Assembly: GCA_022836615.1 (NCBI GenBank) | Contig: MU405354.1 | Location: forward strand, 1-64,000 | Direction: 5' to 3' | Length of the DNA stretch: 64,000 bases | Origin: Annulohypoxylon bovei var. microspora | Lineage: Eukaryota > Ascomycota > Sordariomycetes > Xylariales > Hypoxylaceae | In this document: one piece after another, positions 9,951 through 21,685 of the stretch | How the letters are laid out: each line of letters begins with the position of its first letter | How positions within the stretch are numbered: position 1 is the first letter of the stretch | The notes under the pieces: model-generated | Seen by the model: only the letters and a program-made list of their open reading frames with translations | Database searches by the model: none | What the model was told of the DNA's origin: nothing | Position numbers and translations under genes: made by a program

Positions 9951-12078
9951 ATGAAGGCAGAATACTCGGACGAGCCATCGGCCTTCGAAGCCCATGAGAC
10001 AGCTATACCTCGTGGGTGGTCTGCTTGGTTCGGTGGTCCTCATGTCAAGATAGGACCCCGTATCGCTCCTCAGATAATACCGCTTAGCATTGAAGGTCGA
10101 GACTCGGACAGTAATATCAGCAGCGATGCAATCCTTAACAAGCAACTTGAGGAGGAGGCCAATTGTGCTATTCAATATCGTACATGTAGTTGGCAAAAGG
10201 TGTGTCCAAGCCGGCATATGAATCTGAATCCCGGCGGGAAGCCAAGGATCTAGCAATTTACTAACGCCTCGTCTCTGTTCGACGATAGACAGCCGCATTG
10301 TTATTCTCTGAATACATCTGTTTGGTAAGTTTCAGTTATCCCTTTTTACTAAACAGCAATTTAATATCCGATTCTTCTTATATGCTTCCTATTCTTTGTG
10401 CACAACTTTCACTTCCACTACCAATGATGCCGTCATTAAATCGAGTCTAACATATCAATAGGCCATCATGAGCTTCCCGTGGTCTTACAGCGTCCTCGGA
10501 CTTGTCCCAGGGTAAGCTTTCTTAGCTCCTGGGCACTTATCTTGGTAAACCTTTTATGTACCTAGCGACTGACATACCGTTTAGGCTCATTCTTACTGTC
10601 GTTCAAGCTCTTATAGTCCTATACACGTGTGTTATCCAGAACCACCCTGCCATATTGCCATGCTGACAATTTCGCGATAGCTCCATTGTGCTGTGGGAAT
10701 TCTGTCTGCGACATCCCGAGGTTAGAGACGTATGTGATATTGGTCAGATGCTATTTTGGGGCCAGACATGGGCATGGTACTTCACAGCTGTTATGTTCAT
10801 TTTGAACAACACATTTATTCAGGTAAGTCGACACTCACAGATTAATTAAGGTCCCTAAACTTAACTTCTCTGAAGGGTCTCCATGTTCTCGTTGGGGCCA
10901 AGTATCTGAACACCATGGTCGGCCCGAACGCAAGCATCTCTTGCCAAACCGTATCCTTTGGGGCTATCATCACTGTTATTTGCTGGCTGTCGTCTTTACC
11001 TCGTACTTTCAGTATGCTGTCGAAGCTTGGAACTGCATCAGCGGCATTTACTTTTATCTCGGTCATCCTGGCCACAATTTTTGCCGGCATTCAGAGCCAT
11101 CCTGCAGGCTTCAGTGCCGAAGCCGCTACCGACCCTGACACCGGCGCAGCACTGCCTTTCGGTAACCCAATCGTTACCGCTGTGCCGGTCCTCGGAACCA
11201 CATTTGTTTCAGGCCTGGGAGCATTCCTTAACATCAGGTACTATACTATCGCCCACTGAGGTCTATACCATTACTAACAATTGAATAGCTACACTTTCAT
11301 TGGGCAGATTACTCTTCCCAGCTTCATTGCTGAGATGCGTGAGCCGAGAGATTTTCCTAAGGCTCTTTGGGCATGCACAATTCTCGAGATCCTCGTGTTC
11401 AGCATTGTTGGCGCAGTCACATATGCGTTCGTTGGCAACCAGTATATGACGTCACCAGCTTTTGGGTCATTGATCCCGCTGTACAAGAAGATTGCGTTCT
11501 CGTTCATGATTCCTACGATTATCTTCCTGGGTGTTTTGTATGCCTCCGTGTCGGCTCGATTCATCTTCTTCCGAATCTTCCAAAACTCGCGACACAAGAA
11601 CGAGCATACCGTTGTTGGATGGGTAGCATGGGCACTCATTTTGCGTAGGGTTTTGTAACACCTCAATTTTTATATTTATGCTAACATGCCATTTAGTCGC
11701 GACTTGGATTCTCGCTTTCGTGATCGCAAACTCAATTCCGTTCTTCAACTCTCGTGGGTCTCGGCTGTTCCACCATTCCAAGAGCTAAACTAACAAGTCT
11801 TAGTTCTCTCCCTCATGTCCTCGCTATTCGACTCCTTTTTTGGTTTTATCTTCTGGGGTGTTGCTTATTTCCGCATGCGGAAAGCTGACGGACACGTCGC
11901 ATTCCTCAGGGACCGATCACTCCGTGGTTGGTTTGAGGGCATTTTGAATATTATCATTATCTTGACTGGCATTTTCTTCCTTTCGGCTGGAACCTACGCA
12001 AGTGTCCAGGGTATTTTGGATGAGTTTGCGCTGGGTACAGTTGGAAGCGTATTCCAATGTGCGAGCAATGGCATTTAA
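9951..12078 (+). CDS. AVT-type amino-acid/auxin permease family transporter
   Basis: Nine exons join in frame to 522 residues: 9951-10199, 10289-10324, 10462-10511, 10585-10626, 10681-10822, 10876-11237, 11289-11644, 11697-11753 and 11804-12078. The protein has a hydrophilic N-terminus of about 80 residues followed by about 11 membrane segments. It matches the Aa_trans (AAAP) superfamily as found in fungi: FPWSYSVLGLVPG, LWEFCLRHPEVRDVCDIG, SYTFIGQITLPSFIAEM and a terminal segment TGIFFLSAGTYASVQGI. Relatives move neutral amino acids across vacuolar or plasma membranes, usually coupled to protons. Substrate and location here are inferences. Many small exons crowd the first third. The ATG at 9951 is the first in-frame ATG after the pyrimidine-rich leader. 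Confidence 0.85.
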
Positions 12079-14275
12079 AAGTTTTCATGTATATGTTTTC
12101 TTGAAGAGCAGGAGATACCCATGTATGAAAATACGGATGAGCATGAGATCAGGAAGCGGGGACATTATTATAAACGCCTTGCAATTGGAAAAGGTTGGGG
12201 ATGTACACGGATTACTTTCGTCATTCAGCTGAGTCGACGAAGTTGGAAGAAGGGGATTGGCACATCTTATCACAGTATAGTAATGCAGGAGAGGAGAGGT
12301 GCATTTCTAAGAGCCCTCTCTTAAATCTAGCATGAAGCATCGAAAAAGCATCCAGTGGATGCACACTACAACCAAGACCACCTGCTCTCTAGTCTTTTTT
12401 AGCTGCCGTTCCACTTACGAATCACTTTCATAACTGAGCTGACTTTACCGCAGGTATCCATTATCGTCTCGCGCTACAGCTCAAGCATACACTAGCCTAC
12501 TAGGAAGAAAACATGGTGAGTTCCAAGGTTAGGTAGGTTCACTACGTCAATCTCTCATAATCATATACAATTTTAAGCAATTAGTAAGCAAGAAAGGGGA
12601 CAGAGAGAGGTACCTAGTCATAGCTCGTGTATTATCGACAGCTATTACATCGCCTGCGTTTTAAGTGCTGTTCGTCGAAATGTTACATCATGGTATATTC
12701 TTGTCGCAATAGCCTTGCTTCGTCGCCTTTCGACACATCCGTAACTAAACGTCTAGACTTCGTAAATATAACACGCTAAATGCCTCCGGTGTCGCGAAAG
12801 GTACGGTATCGAGGCAGTAGATATGTAACTAGCACTCGGCGACCGCTAACTTAGCCCCCCTTTTCGTCGTATCCCTTCCAAGGCGCTCTATATTAGTCTC
12901 GAAGCTCGTATACGCACCATACCCATAAATGAGGCCGCCGACTATGTTAGGTAGATTTTTTAAGTAGATGGCGTTGCACATATATAGGGGAAGCGTACGT
13001 AAGAGAGGCGAGCTTCGCAAATCTTGGAAGAAAAAAATATCTTAAGAGTACCTAGGTAATTAAGTTAAATATCGCTGTCAAGCCACGATATGTCGTTTCT
13101 CGTTCCCTGACGTCACGACATGGAAAAATGTTTGCCTAATTCTTGCCAACACGCCTATCGGGAAGATAGAGAGAAAATTCTCGACCGGCGCCAATACTGC
13201 TAAACTCGCATCGACCCTAGCAAGGAATATTTCCACGTAGGAGAGAGAGCATGTAGGGCGCGCCATCCAACCTGTCACCCCAAAAGTCGGCTCGAAGGTG
13301 GAATCAGAGACCTTTATTATTCACCGATTGATTCTTATAACAAGAGTACCCGCCATGTATGCCTTCTTCCAAGGCTTAACAAGATAAGCCAACTTCAAAG
13401 TCGTAAGGGGCCGAACATATACGAGGTCTCTCTCTGCGAGGCCCCTCCGCTGCCCCTCGACAGCGGCGCAATGTAGCGACCGATTCCGCACCGACGGGAA
13501 CAGCTGTCTTCCTCTTCCGCCAAAGTGACGGTGATCAAACAGACAAACGCTCGACAAACCCAGCTGCTATGCGTGTATTCGTACACTTACAAACCTACAC
13601 AACGAACGATTTCTCAAACTCCAGCCGCACCCGGAGCAAACGGCTATACCAAAAGTCAACGGTGCAAAAACCTTCCGAGAGACGCAAAATACCTAGAAAG
13701 CCTCCTTGTATTGAAATTTTCTTCGAAAATGTTTCGAGGTAACCAAGTTCCAAAGACTTGAACCCTTAAAAATGGAGGGTCGAGTGACGGTTTAAACCGA
13801 GGGTCATCGTTAAGGATGAGATAAAAGAATTCCACATTACAACGCGTTGTTTAACAAAATTTGAACCAAGAAACGACATACAAACCCGCCTTAAGAGGGG
13901 AAGGGGTATCCATGAAGAAGTATTCTTCTCTTCTCCGTTTTTTCTTCTTCCCGTTGGAACGGGGATCATCATCAAAGTCCCTTCAACAACAACCAAAAAA
14001 AAAGTATTCCCCTCAAAAACGTGAAACCTCGTCATCAAACTTTCAAAGCATCAATCCACCCGTCAACCCGACCCGTTCGCTAACCCATGTCATCACTTTT
14101 TTGTTTTTGTTTCCAGGCGATCCCAACAAACAAAATTTTGAAACTAATTATCCTGTCCTTCTAAATCGCCGAATCGAGAATTCCTGCGATTTCTGAGGAG
14201 GACCGCGCTCGACGAATGCACCATTCGAATCGTCATGTCCCAGTAGATACTACCCCGGCGCGAAGCCCCCTCCGC
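12079..14275. other. 2.2-kb intergenic region, no supported gene
   Basis: This lies downstream of both flanking genes, which are convergent. Several ORFs under 115 codons exist on both strands but show no recognisable domain, and their translations are compositionally odd. The stretch 12800-13560 is somewhat richer in CG dinucleotides than its surroundings and could hold a decayed element. I saw no terminal repeats. Confidence 0.4.
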
Positions 14276-17112
14276 CTAGGTATTAGAGGGCCTCTCATTA
14301 TGTGTCGCCTGGTTAGGTGGTGGGGAGCTCGGTAACGGGATATCGTGTGGAGCAGTCGTGGAATTTAGCTCAGAAGTTGGGCTCACAGTCTGCGCTGGAT
14401 TTGAAGCTGCGGGCACCCCCTTCTCATCAATGCTTCCCATGGTATCCACGCTCTTTCCTCCCGGGGATAGGAAACCTTGTCCATGTTCTCTAGGAGGGGA
14501 TTTCGTGCGCTTAATCTCCACATTCTCCTTTGCTTCTCGGTACTTATTCTTGATCCATCCAAGAGGCCCCTTAGGCTCTTCTTTCTCTCTACTTCCTGCC
14601 TCACTTTCAGCCAGTGTTGCTGCTACGTCCGAAGAGTCGCCAGTCCAGCTTTTCCGTGGTCTCTGTCCACTTCCAACCGACGATGTACTCATTTCGGCAT
14701 TGCTGTTAGAGCCTAAATTTTGAGGGGGCGTGCCGGGCATGTCTTCCTTCCGTCGAGATATGCGCCACCGACGCTTCTTCTCCTTCTCGGCATTTTCCGC
14801 GGCAGAGGGGGCAGGCAAGTTTTCTTCTACTTGGTCTATATCGGATCCCTCGTTGAATGATGAATGCAAGGAGGTTGACGGTGACGATTTTGGTTTGAGT
14901 GAGTTAATGTGCTCTGGATCAACTTGAGTAGTACTCGCAGATGGAACCTGAGATGGAACCTGAGATGGAACCTGAGATGGAACCTGAGATGGAACCTGAG
15001 ATGGTACCTGAGATGATACCTGGGATGATACCTGGGATGGCACCTGAGATGCTCGTGGGGTCGGCTCCGATGGAGTGTCTATAGATGTACCATTCTCTGG
15101 GATAGTCGCATCGAGGTGAGAGGTCCTGTACTCTATTGGGTTGCTCGAGGGCTCGACTGCTGGGGAAACTGCCTCCGAATGAGGTAGTGAAGCAGTGGAA
15201 CTTTGTGCGCTCGGATTTGTACTGCTTGCTAATCGCTTCTTCCGTAATTTGTTGGGCTGTCGTCTTTCGCCTTCGGAGCCTGGTGTTCGTTGGAACAGAC
15301 TCTGGAGGTTCCTTTCCTTCAGGGGCGTCGTGAAATCACTGGGGGGTCCTAACAACCTTTCCTGGCTTCTAACAGCAGGCTGTGATCCTGCTGACATCGG
15401 AGTCAGGTGTTGTGATGTTGCGGGTGATCGTTCGGGAGCAGCTAGTGCTTCTTCAGCCACGGTTGGAGGGGCGGCTACGGTAGGGCCAACAGGCGAGGGC
15501 GAACCTGGAGCTACCGCGACAGTTGGTGAACTCTGTCGAGATGGAAACCGTCCCGAAGGAATATGAGGAGATTTCTTGGATGGAACTGTGTTGCTCCTAG
15601 CAAGCCCACTATTTGGTGTCAGGGCAGGGCTGCCAGGCGTGGATGCACCATTGGACTGCAGGGAATGTCGCGAAGATGTAGAACGATTCCTCCGTATCTT
15701 GCCATCTCTGCTAACGCTCTCAGCGCCAGCACTCGCATTCGAAGCGGATCTTACTACGCCAGTGCTGCGACTCGGGGTCGCGGGCGTCACAACGGTCGGC
15801 AGCGGGCCCTTCTCAATTTCTTGTTTAGTCTTTTCATCTGTGGCGGTGCCTTGCATACCAATCAAGAAATGGTCCTGGTTTTCAATCAGGAAAATGATGA
15901 CACACTGATTTAGCCGGTACTCCTCGGGCGCCATGGCATGCTGCGGGTGAGATAGCATTCCAGGCTGGAAGATGGCGGCTAGATTCTGCGCCGTCATTCG
16001 ATTCTCGTCAGCCTTAGCGGCAAAGACTGCGAGCAGGTCTAGGATATATAAAAGCAACTGTCTGTTGAGTGGAGGCAGATCCTTGATCAACTGTTGGTAC
16101 TTCTCTATAGCCTCAGTTTCATTAAAATCTTCGACTAGCTGGGTGCCCTCGGTATCGCCAACAGCTTGCTTCGTATGTCCGCGCAAGGGATCTCGGAACC
16201 GCTCGTAGAGATCTAGCGGAACGACGGGTTCGGGTAGGTCGTTTAAGTATCGTCTGAGGACATTAGCAGCATCGTGGACCGTATATCCATCCCACACGAG
16301 ACCTTTGCCATATCGATCGGGTGAGTCGAATTGTAGCTTCAACTCCTTAATGCGCTTTTCGGAGCCGCTGAGACGGAAGATCCCCTCTACACCAGTGGCT
16401 GGGTGGTTGTCAGTATAAGAGTACCAAACTCTTCGTGGATTCATCACCAACCTTTTTCCTTCAGAAAAACACCACATTTGGCTACCACAATGGGTACGTA
16501 TCCATAGATGTAGCTTTTCCCCCTTTCATCGACGAGTGAAATAGCAACGTTCGCGTAGGTGATGCTCTGGCGTAGAGGAACTCCGAATATACCCTTGGGT
16601 TGTGTGTCTATCGTAGAGCTCATATTAGTTATCGTCCTTGTACCGTGGTCGCATTCCACGTTTCTGTGCCCTTCTATCCTATCGGAATAGAATAGAGGCC
16701 TTGTCAAGTAAGAAACCGCAGCTTGAAACCAGCTACTCATGGTGAACTGAAGAGGGCATTCCGATGTAGAGAAAATTCCATAAAGTATTCCCTATGCTAA
16801 TCGCGTCGGGAGAGCGATGGGGATAAAAAGTTGGTGGCTTGCAGGAAAAGACCAGATGGAGCCTGATTGGTACAGTAGCAGGATGGGTGTGGTGGGTGGT
16901 GAGTGGTGAGTGGTGGATGGTATGTGGTATGTGGTGTCGCCCTTACCTTGAGTCTCTTGATGCTTTGCCCGGGTTTGGAAACTCTTCCACCACGACTTCA
17001 GATCTCGTTTGCTTGGCGGTGAGGCAGGATGAGCAGGATGATGGGGCTGTTGAGGTGGACTCATTTGCGGATCTCGTCGTGGTGGTTTTGACGGGGTGAT
17101 AGCAGACGTCAT
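14276..17112 (-). CDS. RhoGAP-domain protein, Sac7/Bag7-like Rho GTPase activator
   Basis: Three exons (17112-16947, 16607-16452, 16398-14276) give 814 residues. After a basic, proline-rich start (PSKPPRR, SKRDLKSWWKSF), the segment GIFGVPLRQSITYANVAISL leads into a RhoGAP domain at roughly residues 60-260. GVEGIFRLSGS at about 109-119 carries the arginine finger, and NRMTAQNLAAIFQPG is a conserved core motif. Such proteins speed GTP hydrolysis by Rho1-type GTPases and so tune cell-wall integrity and actin polarity. The remaining 550 residues are disordered, rich in Ser/Pro/Thr, and include nine SQVP/SQVS tetrapeptide repeats. The first intron is 339 bp and GT rich. Its acceptor at 16608 was chosen because it alone keeps frame with exon 1. 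Confidence 0.88.
14941..15048. repeat. 12-bp coding minisatellite (SQVP repeats)
   Basis: About nine tandem copies of a 12-bp unit (GATGGAACCTGA on the + strand) encode SQVP or SQVS inside the RhoGAP protein's disordered tail. Five copies at 14941-15000 are identical and the rest carry single-base changes. Because the unit is a multiple of three, copy number can change without breaking the frame. Confidence 0.9.
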
Positions 17113-20100
17113 TGTGTCTATGACGCGCGGGCGGGCGACGGTTACCGCGACCGTCAGCAGGGCTAGGTTGGAGATTCGTGGTGGAAATATATGCGCGCGC
17201 TCTTTTTTAAGCTATCGTTTGAATCGGCGGTGAGATGGAAGAAGCCTGGAGAAAATGGTCGTGTTGAGAGGCGTAAGTTGTGAGTTGTGAACACGACGTC
17301 GAGTGCGGGCGTTGTTGTGTGGACGTGGTGGGTAGGTAAGTGGATTGTTGATTGATTGCCGACGATAGACAGCTGGAGGACGGTACAGGACGGTACGGTA
17401 CAGGAATGGGATAGGTGATATCCAGTGGGATGTGCGTTGGGTCCAGGCCGTAAATGTTTCAGGACGAGCTCGACCGGGACCTAACAAATTAGGTGTCGAC
17501 AATCTTTATAATTTGCGAATATTTTAACGTGTTCGTGAGAGGCATCAGGGCATCAGGGTATCCAGGGCATCAGGTATTATTTGAAAGATGAAAAGTGAAT
17601 GTGGTGGCCTCGATATTACAACAGGGTAGGTTATTAAAAGAGGTAAAAGGTGGTGGATTGGTTAGATTGATCTTGGGAATGGCTGTAGAATGAGAGAGCA
17701 GCGGACCCTCCAAAAATCTACATTCTACATTCATTCAGTACCTAAACTTTGTACCTTACCTACCTCTTTGAAGTGCTACATTATGTACCTAATGTACCTA
17801 CCTACCCACCCACTCACCCATGCCTACTACCTTATTTAGCCCAGGTGGGCATCGCTACTACCTACTGCAACTCTGTCACCTGTGGCTGATGTACTGTATA
17901 ATACTGTGCATCTAGTACTTGCCTTAAAATATCTTCCGGTCAAGTAATAACCTTCCCGCATTGGAATTCTACTATTTCGTATGGAAGCTTCAACTTTTAT
18001 TATGCAGTTCCTGAGGAGTACGTTATACGACCTGACCAATACCAATATTACCTCTCTTTGACTCCTTAATGGTGTATTCATTGTCTATCTAAGTAGGTAG
18101 GTAGATAATTCATCGATAATGAATGCCTACAAAATCCATTATCGATATTCGGGCTATTTTCGCGCCCCTTTCTATAATCTACAACAAAACATCCACATCG
18201 TCACATCAAACACATTATACGAACCTCTTCTATCATGCAAGTCATAGCCTTAGAGCATTTCTGTTACCGCCATTCCGCCATTGAACCTTTAAAGTTCTGC
18301 CTTAAGAGACTTACTTTTTAGACCATTTTCTTTTTACACTTGGCACCCCCATATTCGATGCGGTTCAAACCTACAGGTCTCGTATCTGTAAATCCACCAT
18401 AGAGATAGACTCGACGACCAGATTAGGTTAAGTTGGTGTGAAAACTTTCGAGCCATACACGAGTCTTGGGGGATGCTCATAAACGCTGCCAAGCTACCTA
18501 CTTACAACACATTTTCCTTATTTTCCTTATTTTCTATAGAAAGGTGATGGATGGGAACTAGTAGGCTTGAAAGTAATCGTGGACCGTGTTCGAGACTGTG
18601 CTAAGCCTCCTGGTTACCTTTGTAGCGACCCCATTACCGGCTTCCAATGCTTACATCAGGGTCTAGAGGCTAGCGCTTGAACAAAGACCTGCAGCCAGCA
18701 GGTATCGGGGAGGATTTGAGGCCTACAAGTCTGCAAGTTTAGACAGGCACACAAACACCTAGACTTTTTCTCGTATCGTCCTAAACTTGTTTAGGGTTGA
18801 CATTCTTTGTCTGAAACATGGTTCAAGTTGCATTCAAACCTTCAATCCGCTCTCTCTATAATAGTCAATACTTACCTGTATTCTGTACGATAGCAGAAAT
18901 AAGTATGTAGACCCGACACTCTTCCAAAAGCTATTATTAGCTCAAGATTAGCTCGAGGTACACAACCTGCGAGACCGTTATTTGATAGGTATCTGAGACC
19001 TGACTTCAACTTACTTACATACGTCAAAGTGCAACTTATCTCGGGGCGACAAGCCACACAAAGCGACAGTTGAATATGCGCATAATGTCTATAGATGTTT
19101 TACGGATCCGTATAGTTATACAATACATACATACATACCTACCTACCTATGTAAGCAGTCCACAACAGCCAAACATCGCGTACGTATTGTACGTACGTAT
19201 GTACTTTCTCTATCTTGCGTTTGACTATTGCCACCAAGTTCTATTATGCCGGGCAGTTATCATGCCGTCAGCGTCATATGCTACAACTTCCAAGTTTTTG
19301 ATAGGGCAAGGCGAAAGGGGGTCGAGGGGGGTTAGATCGATGGGAGCGTCTCCTAAAACAGAGCAAATAATCCACCCTAGCCCGCTCAGCTGCTTTAGTG
19401 CCAGTGCCGTCCATCGCCTTTATTGACTGGAAGCTTGACAAGTTAGGTACCTACGGATAGGGCTAGCAGGCTAGGTAGTAGTAGGAGAGGGGGGCGGGTC
19501 AAACGCACATACATACTACCTGATACATATATGGATACTTACATATCTACCTCATAACATCATACATAATAGATTAGGTAACGTAAGGCTCTTGGTAGCT
19601 TTACCGTGATGACAGGATGGATGTTTTCTTTCAAATCCCAAGTCCCAAGTCCCCCAAGTTCCAGAGATGACGTCGACCCGATACCCAGACCCGTCCCCAC
19701 GGCGTTCCTGTAGCACCTACGTACCTCGCGCAGAGAGCTCCATGGGATTGACATCCTTTGTCGAATCCGGTTCTCCCTTGGCATCCTTTTCCTTCGTGTT
19801 GGCTTCACGAACGCACCTGTTCCAAATATCGCTCCCGCGCAACGCACGTACAGTTCCGTACGAAGCTTACATGCTTAGCGTATTGGCGAATGTCATCGCC
19901 GACAGGAAAAGAGGCAGAGAGGTTGACAGCTCCCAAGGTCGTCGTAGCGTGTCACAGGCATTCGAAAAAACCCCGCCACCGATCTGCCTAAGCGCTTACC
20001 TCATTGGTGCTCAATCTTGCCGGGTCCTAAATTTAGCAGGGTTTCCGTACTTGCTTCATACATATCTGCTTACCAGCCTGCCTCGAGTCCTGAGGTAGAT

Positions 20101-21685
20101 CAGTAGATCAGTAGTCGAAAGGTATTAAAGTAATATGCAAGGTCGCGCAACTCTCGACGCTCCCGCCCTTAGTCGTCGCCTTCGGCTGTCAACCTGGCCT
20201 GGGCCGCAGATCGTCGTCTTAGCAGGATCTGCTATTACGTAGCCGAGCATGGCTGAGAGGGTCACGAACGACGCCGCGGGAGCCGGTCAAGCTGTAAAAC
20301 CAGGTACGAGAAACCTTCATGTTGGACTCGACTAAAGGTACATACCTACCTACCTAGGTATACAGCTTACATCAATAATCCTTCCACAAGCTTTCCCCAC
20401 AGATCACCTCTTTAGTAGAATAACCCATCCTGTAAACTGAATCTATGCACCTAGTCTAGATAGTCTCAAAGCTAGCTATCGCTCTACAATTTACTAGCGA
20501 TGGACTTCATGTGCCTAAAGTAAAGCAAGATCTTGTTGAACGGCCTACTAGTATTATGAATGGAGGTATTTAATCCAAAACCGGCATCTAGCTCCTGTAG
20601 ATCTATAAAAACGAAACAACCGTCGACCTAGCTTGCCGGCTGGGCTAGCCTTCCAAGCAACTAATTATCCATGGCGATAGATCGATCGACGCTGTAGTTC
20701 AGGCACTAGTGCCAACTTCTAAGCGCACGTCATATCATGAGCTTGCTCTGGCCTTGATATAGAGTTGGAGTTCCTCGCCTAGGTCACGGGATGGCTTATA
20801 TGTAACATCGTAGGCTTCCCAACAACTCCCACACGATCCTCCAGACAACCTACAACTGTCGATGGAATGATCACGAGGTCTAGAGTGATATCATATGCAA
20901 CCAGGTTCATCAAGTCTCGAGGTTGAAAAGAAAAGAGACCAAAGCATCGTCAATTTCCGGCTATTCATACGGTATCGAGAAGGGTAAGACTACCTTATAC
21001 ATTTGTAGATACAGGAGGCCTTCATGGTCCAGTCATATGCAAAACCAGCCCCGAATCAGCTCTAGCGAACCTGAGAATTTCTACCATGACACCGACCATC
21101 GAGACGAGGAGGAACAAAAAAAACAAGGAAACATGAAAACCGGTTGACCCTCCTTTCCCTAGCCACGAACACCCCATATCTCTTCCAAAAGGGGTATTCG
21201 GTCGTTGCAAAGAAAAAGATGCCAAACAGTAGTCTGGGAACCTATACCGCCCGTGTATAGGATCATGGCAAACCAATACCGCGTAATCGTGGTGCCGTTT
21301 GTCCCCGCCTTTACGCCAGACTCTGCGACAGAGAATACTCTGCGCGAACACGCCAACTTACACGTAAGACCAGGTGACGCCCTTATCAATCCAGTAGGCA
21401 TGCGCCCCGAGTCCCCAAGAGCGTTTTCGTCCGAAAAGAAAAATGCCGATTCGACGGCAATAATAAAAAGAATATTGAATGCTTATAAGTATAATGAGAC
21501 TGAAACCAGGTCGCCGCCTAAACGCCAGATAATGATTCCTGCCGAGAACGATGAGATCAACCACTGCCAATGATAGGCTGTGATCAGTCTTAATAAACAA
21601 ATTATGAAGGCCGCGGGGCGAAAATAGTTGTAGTGCAATCTTTTACGTGTCATCATACGTCGTGAGAAATGGTGCCCTCGTGTCA
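17113..21685. other. 4.6-kb intergenic region, no supported gene
   Basis: This contains the promoter of the RhoGAP gene at its left end, including a GT/GA-rich area at 17240-17420, and the 3' flank of atg1 at its right end. Between them are (TACC)n tracts (about 17757-17800, 19133-19148, 20341-20360), short tandem words such as GGCATCAGG near 17544-17574, and AT-rich spacers. ORFs of 60-140 codons exist on both strands but none shows a domain, splice support or coding-like composition strong enough to call. Confidence 0.45.
20341..20360. repeat. (TACC)n / TACCTAGGTA tract (representative copy)
   Basis: This is one of many similar short tracts in the non-coding DNA of this window. TACC repeats run into the palindrome TACCTAGGTA. 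Other copies are near 8350, 19133, 28256, 31855, 34007, 45038, 47573, 58461, 59938 and 60308. Confidence 0.85.

Noticed and set aside
11289..11781. Long antisense ORFs within the amino-acid transporter
   Set aside because: They mirror well-supported membrane-protein exons and show no independent signal.
17112..21685. ORFs such as 19667-20098 (+) and 21022-21351 (-)
   Set aside because: No domain, no intron structure, and composition like the surrounding non-coding DNA.
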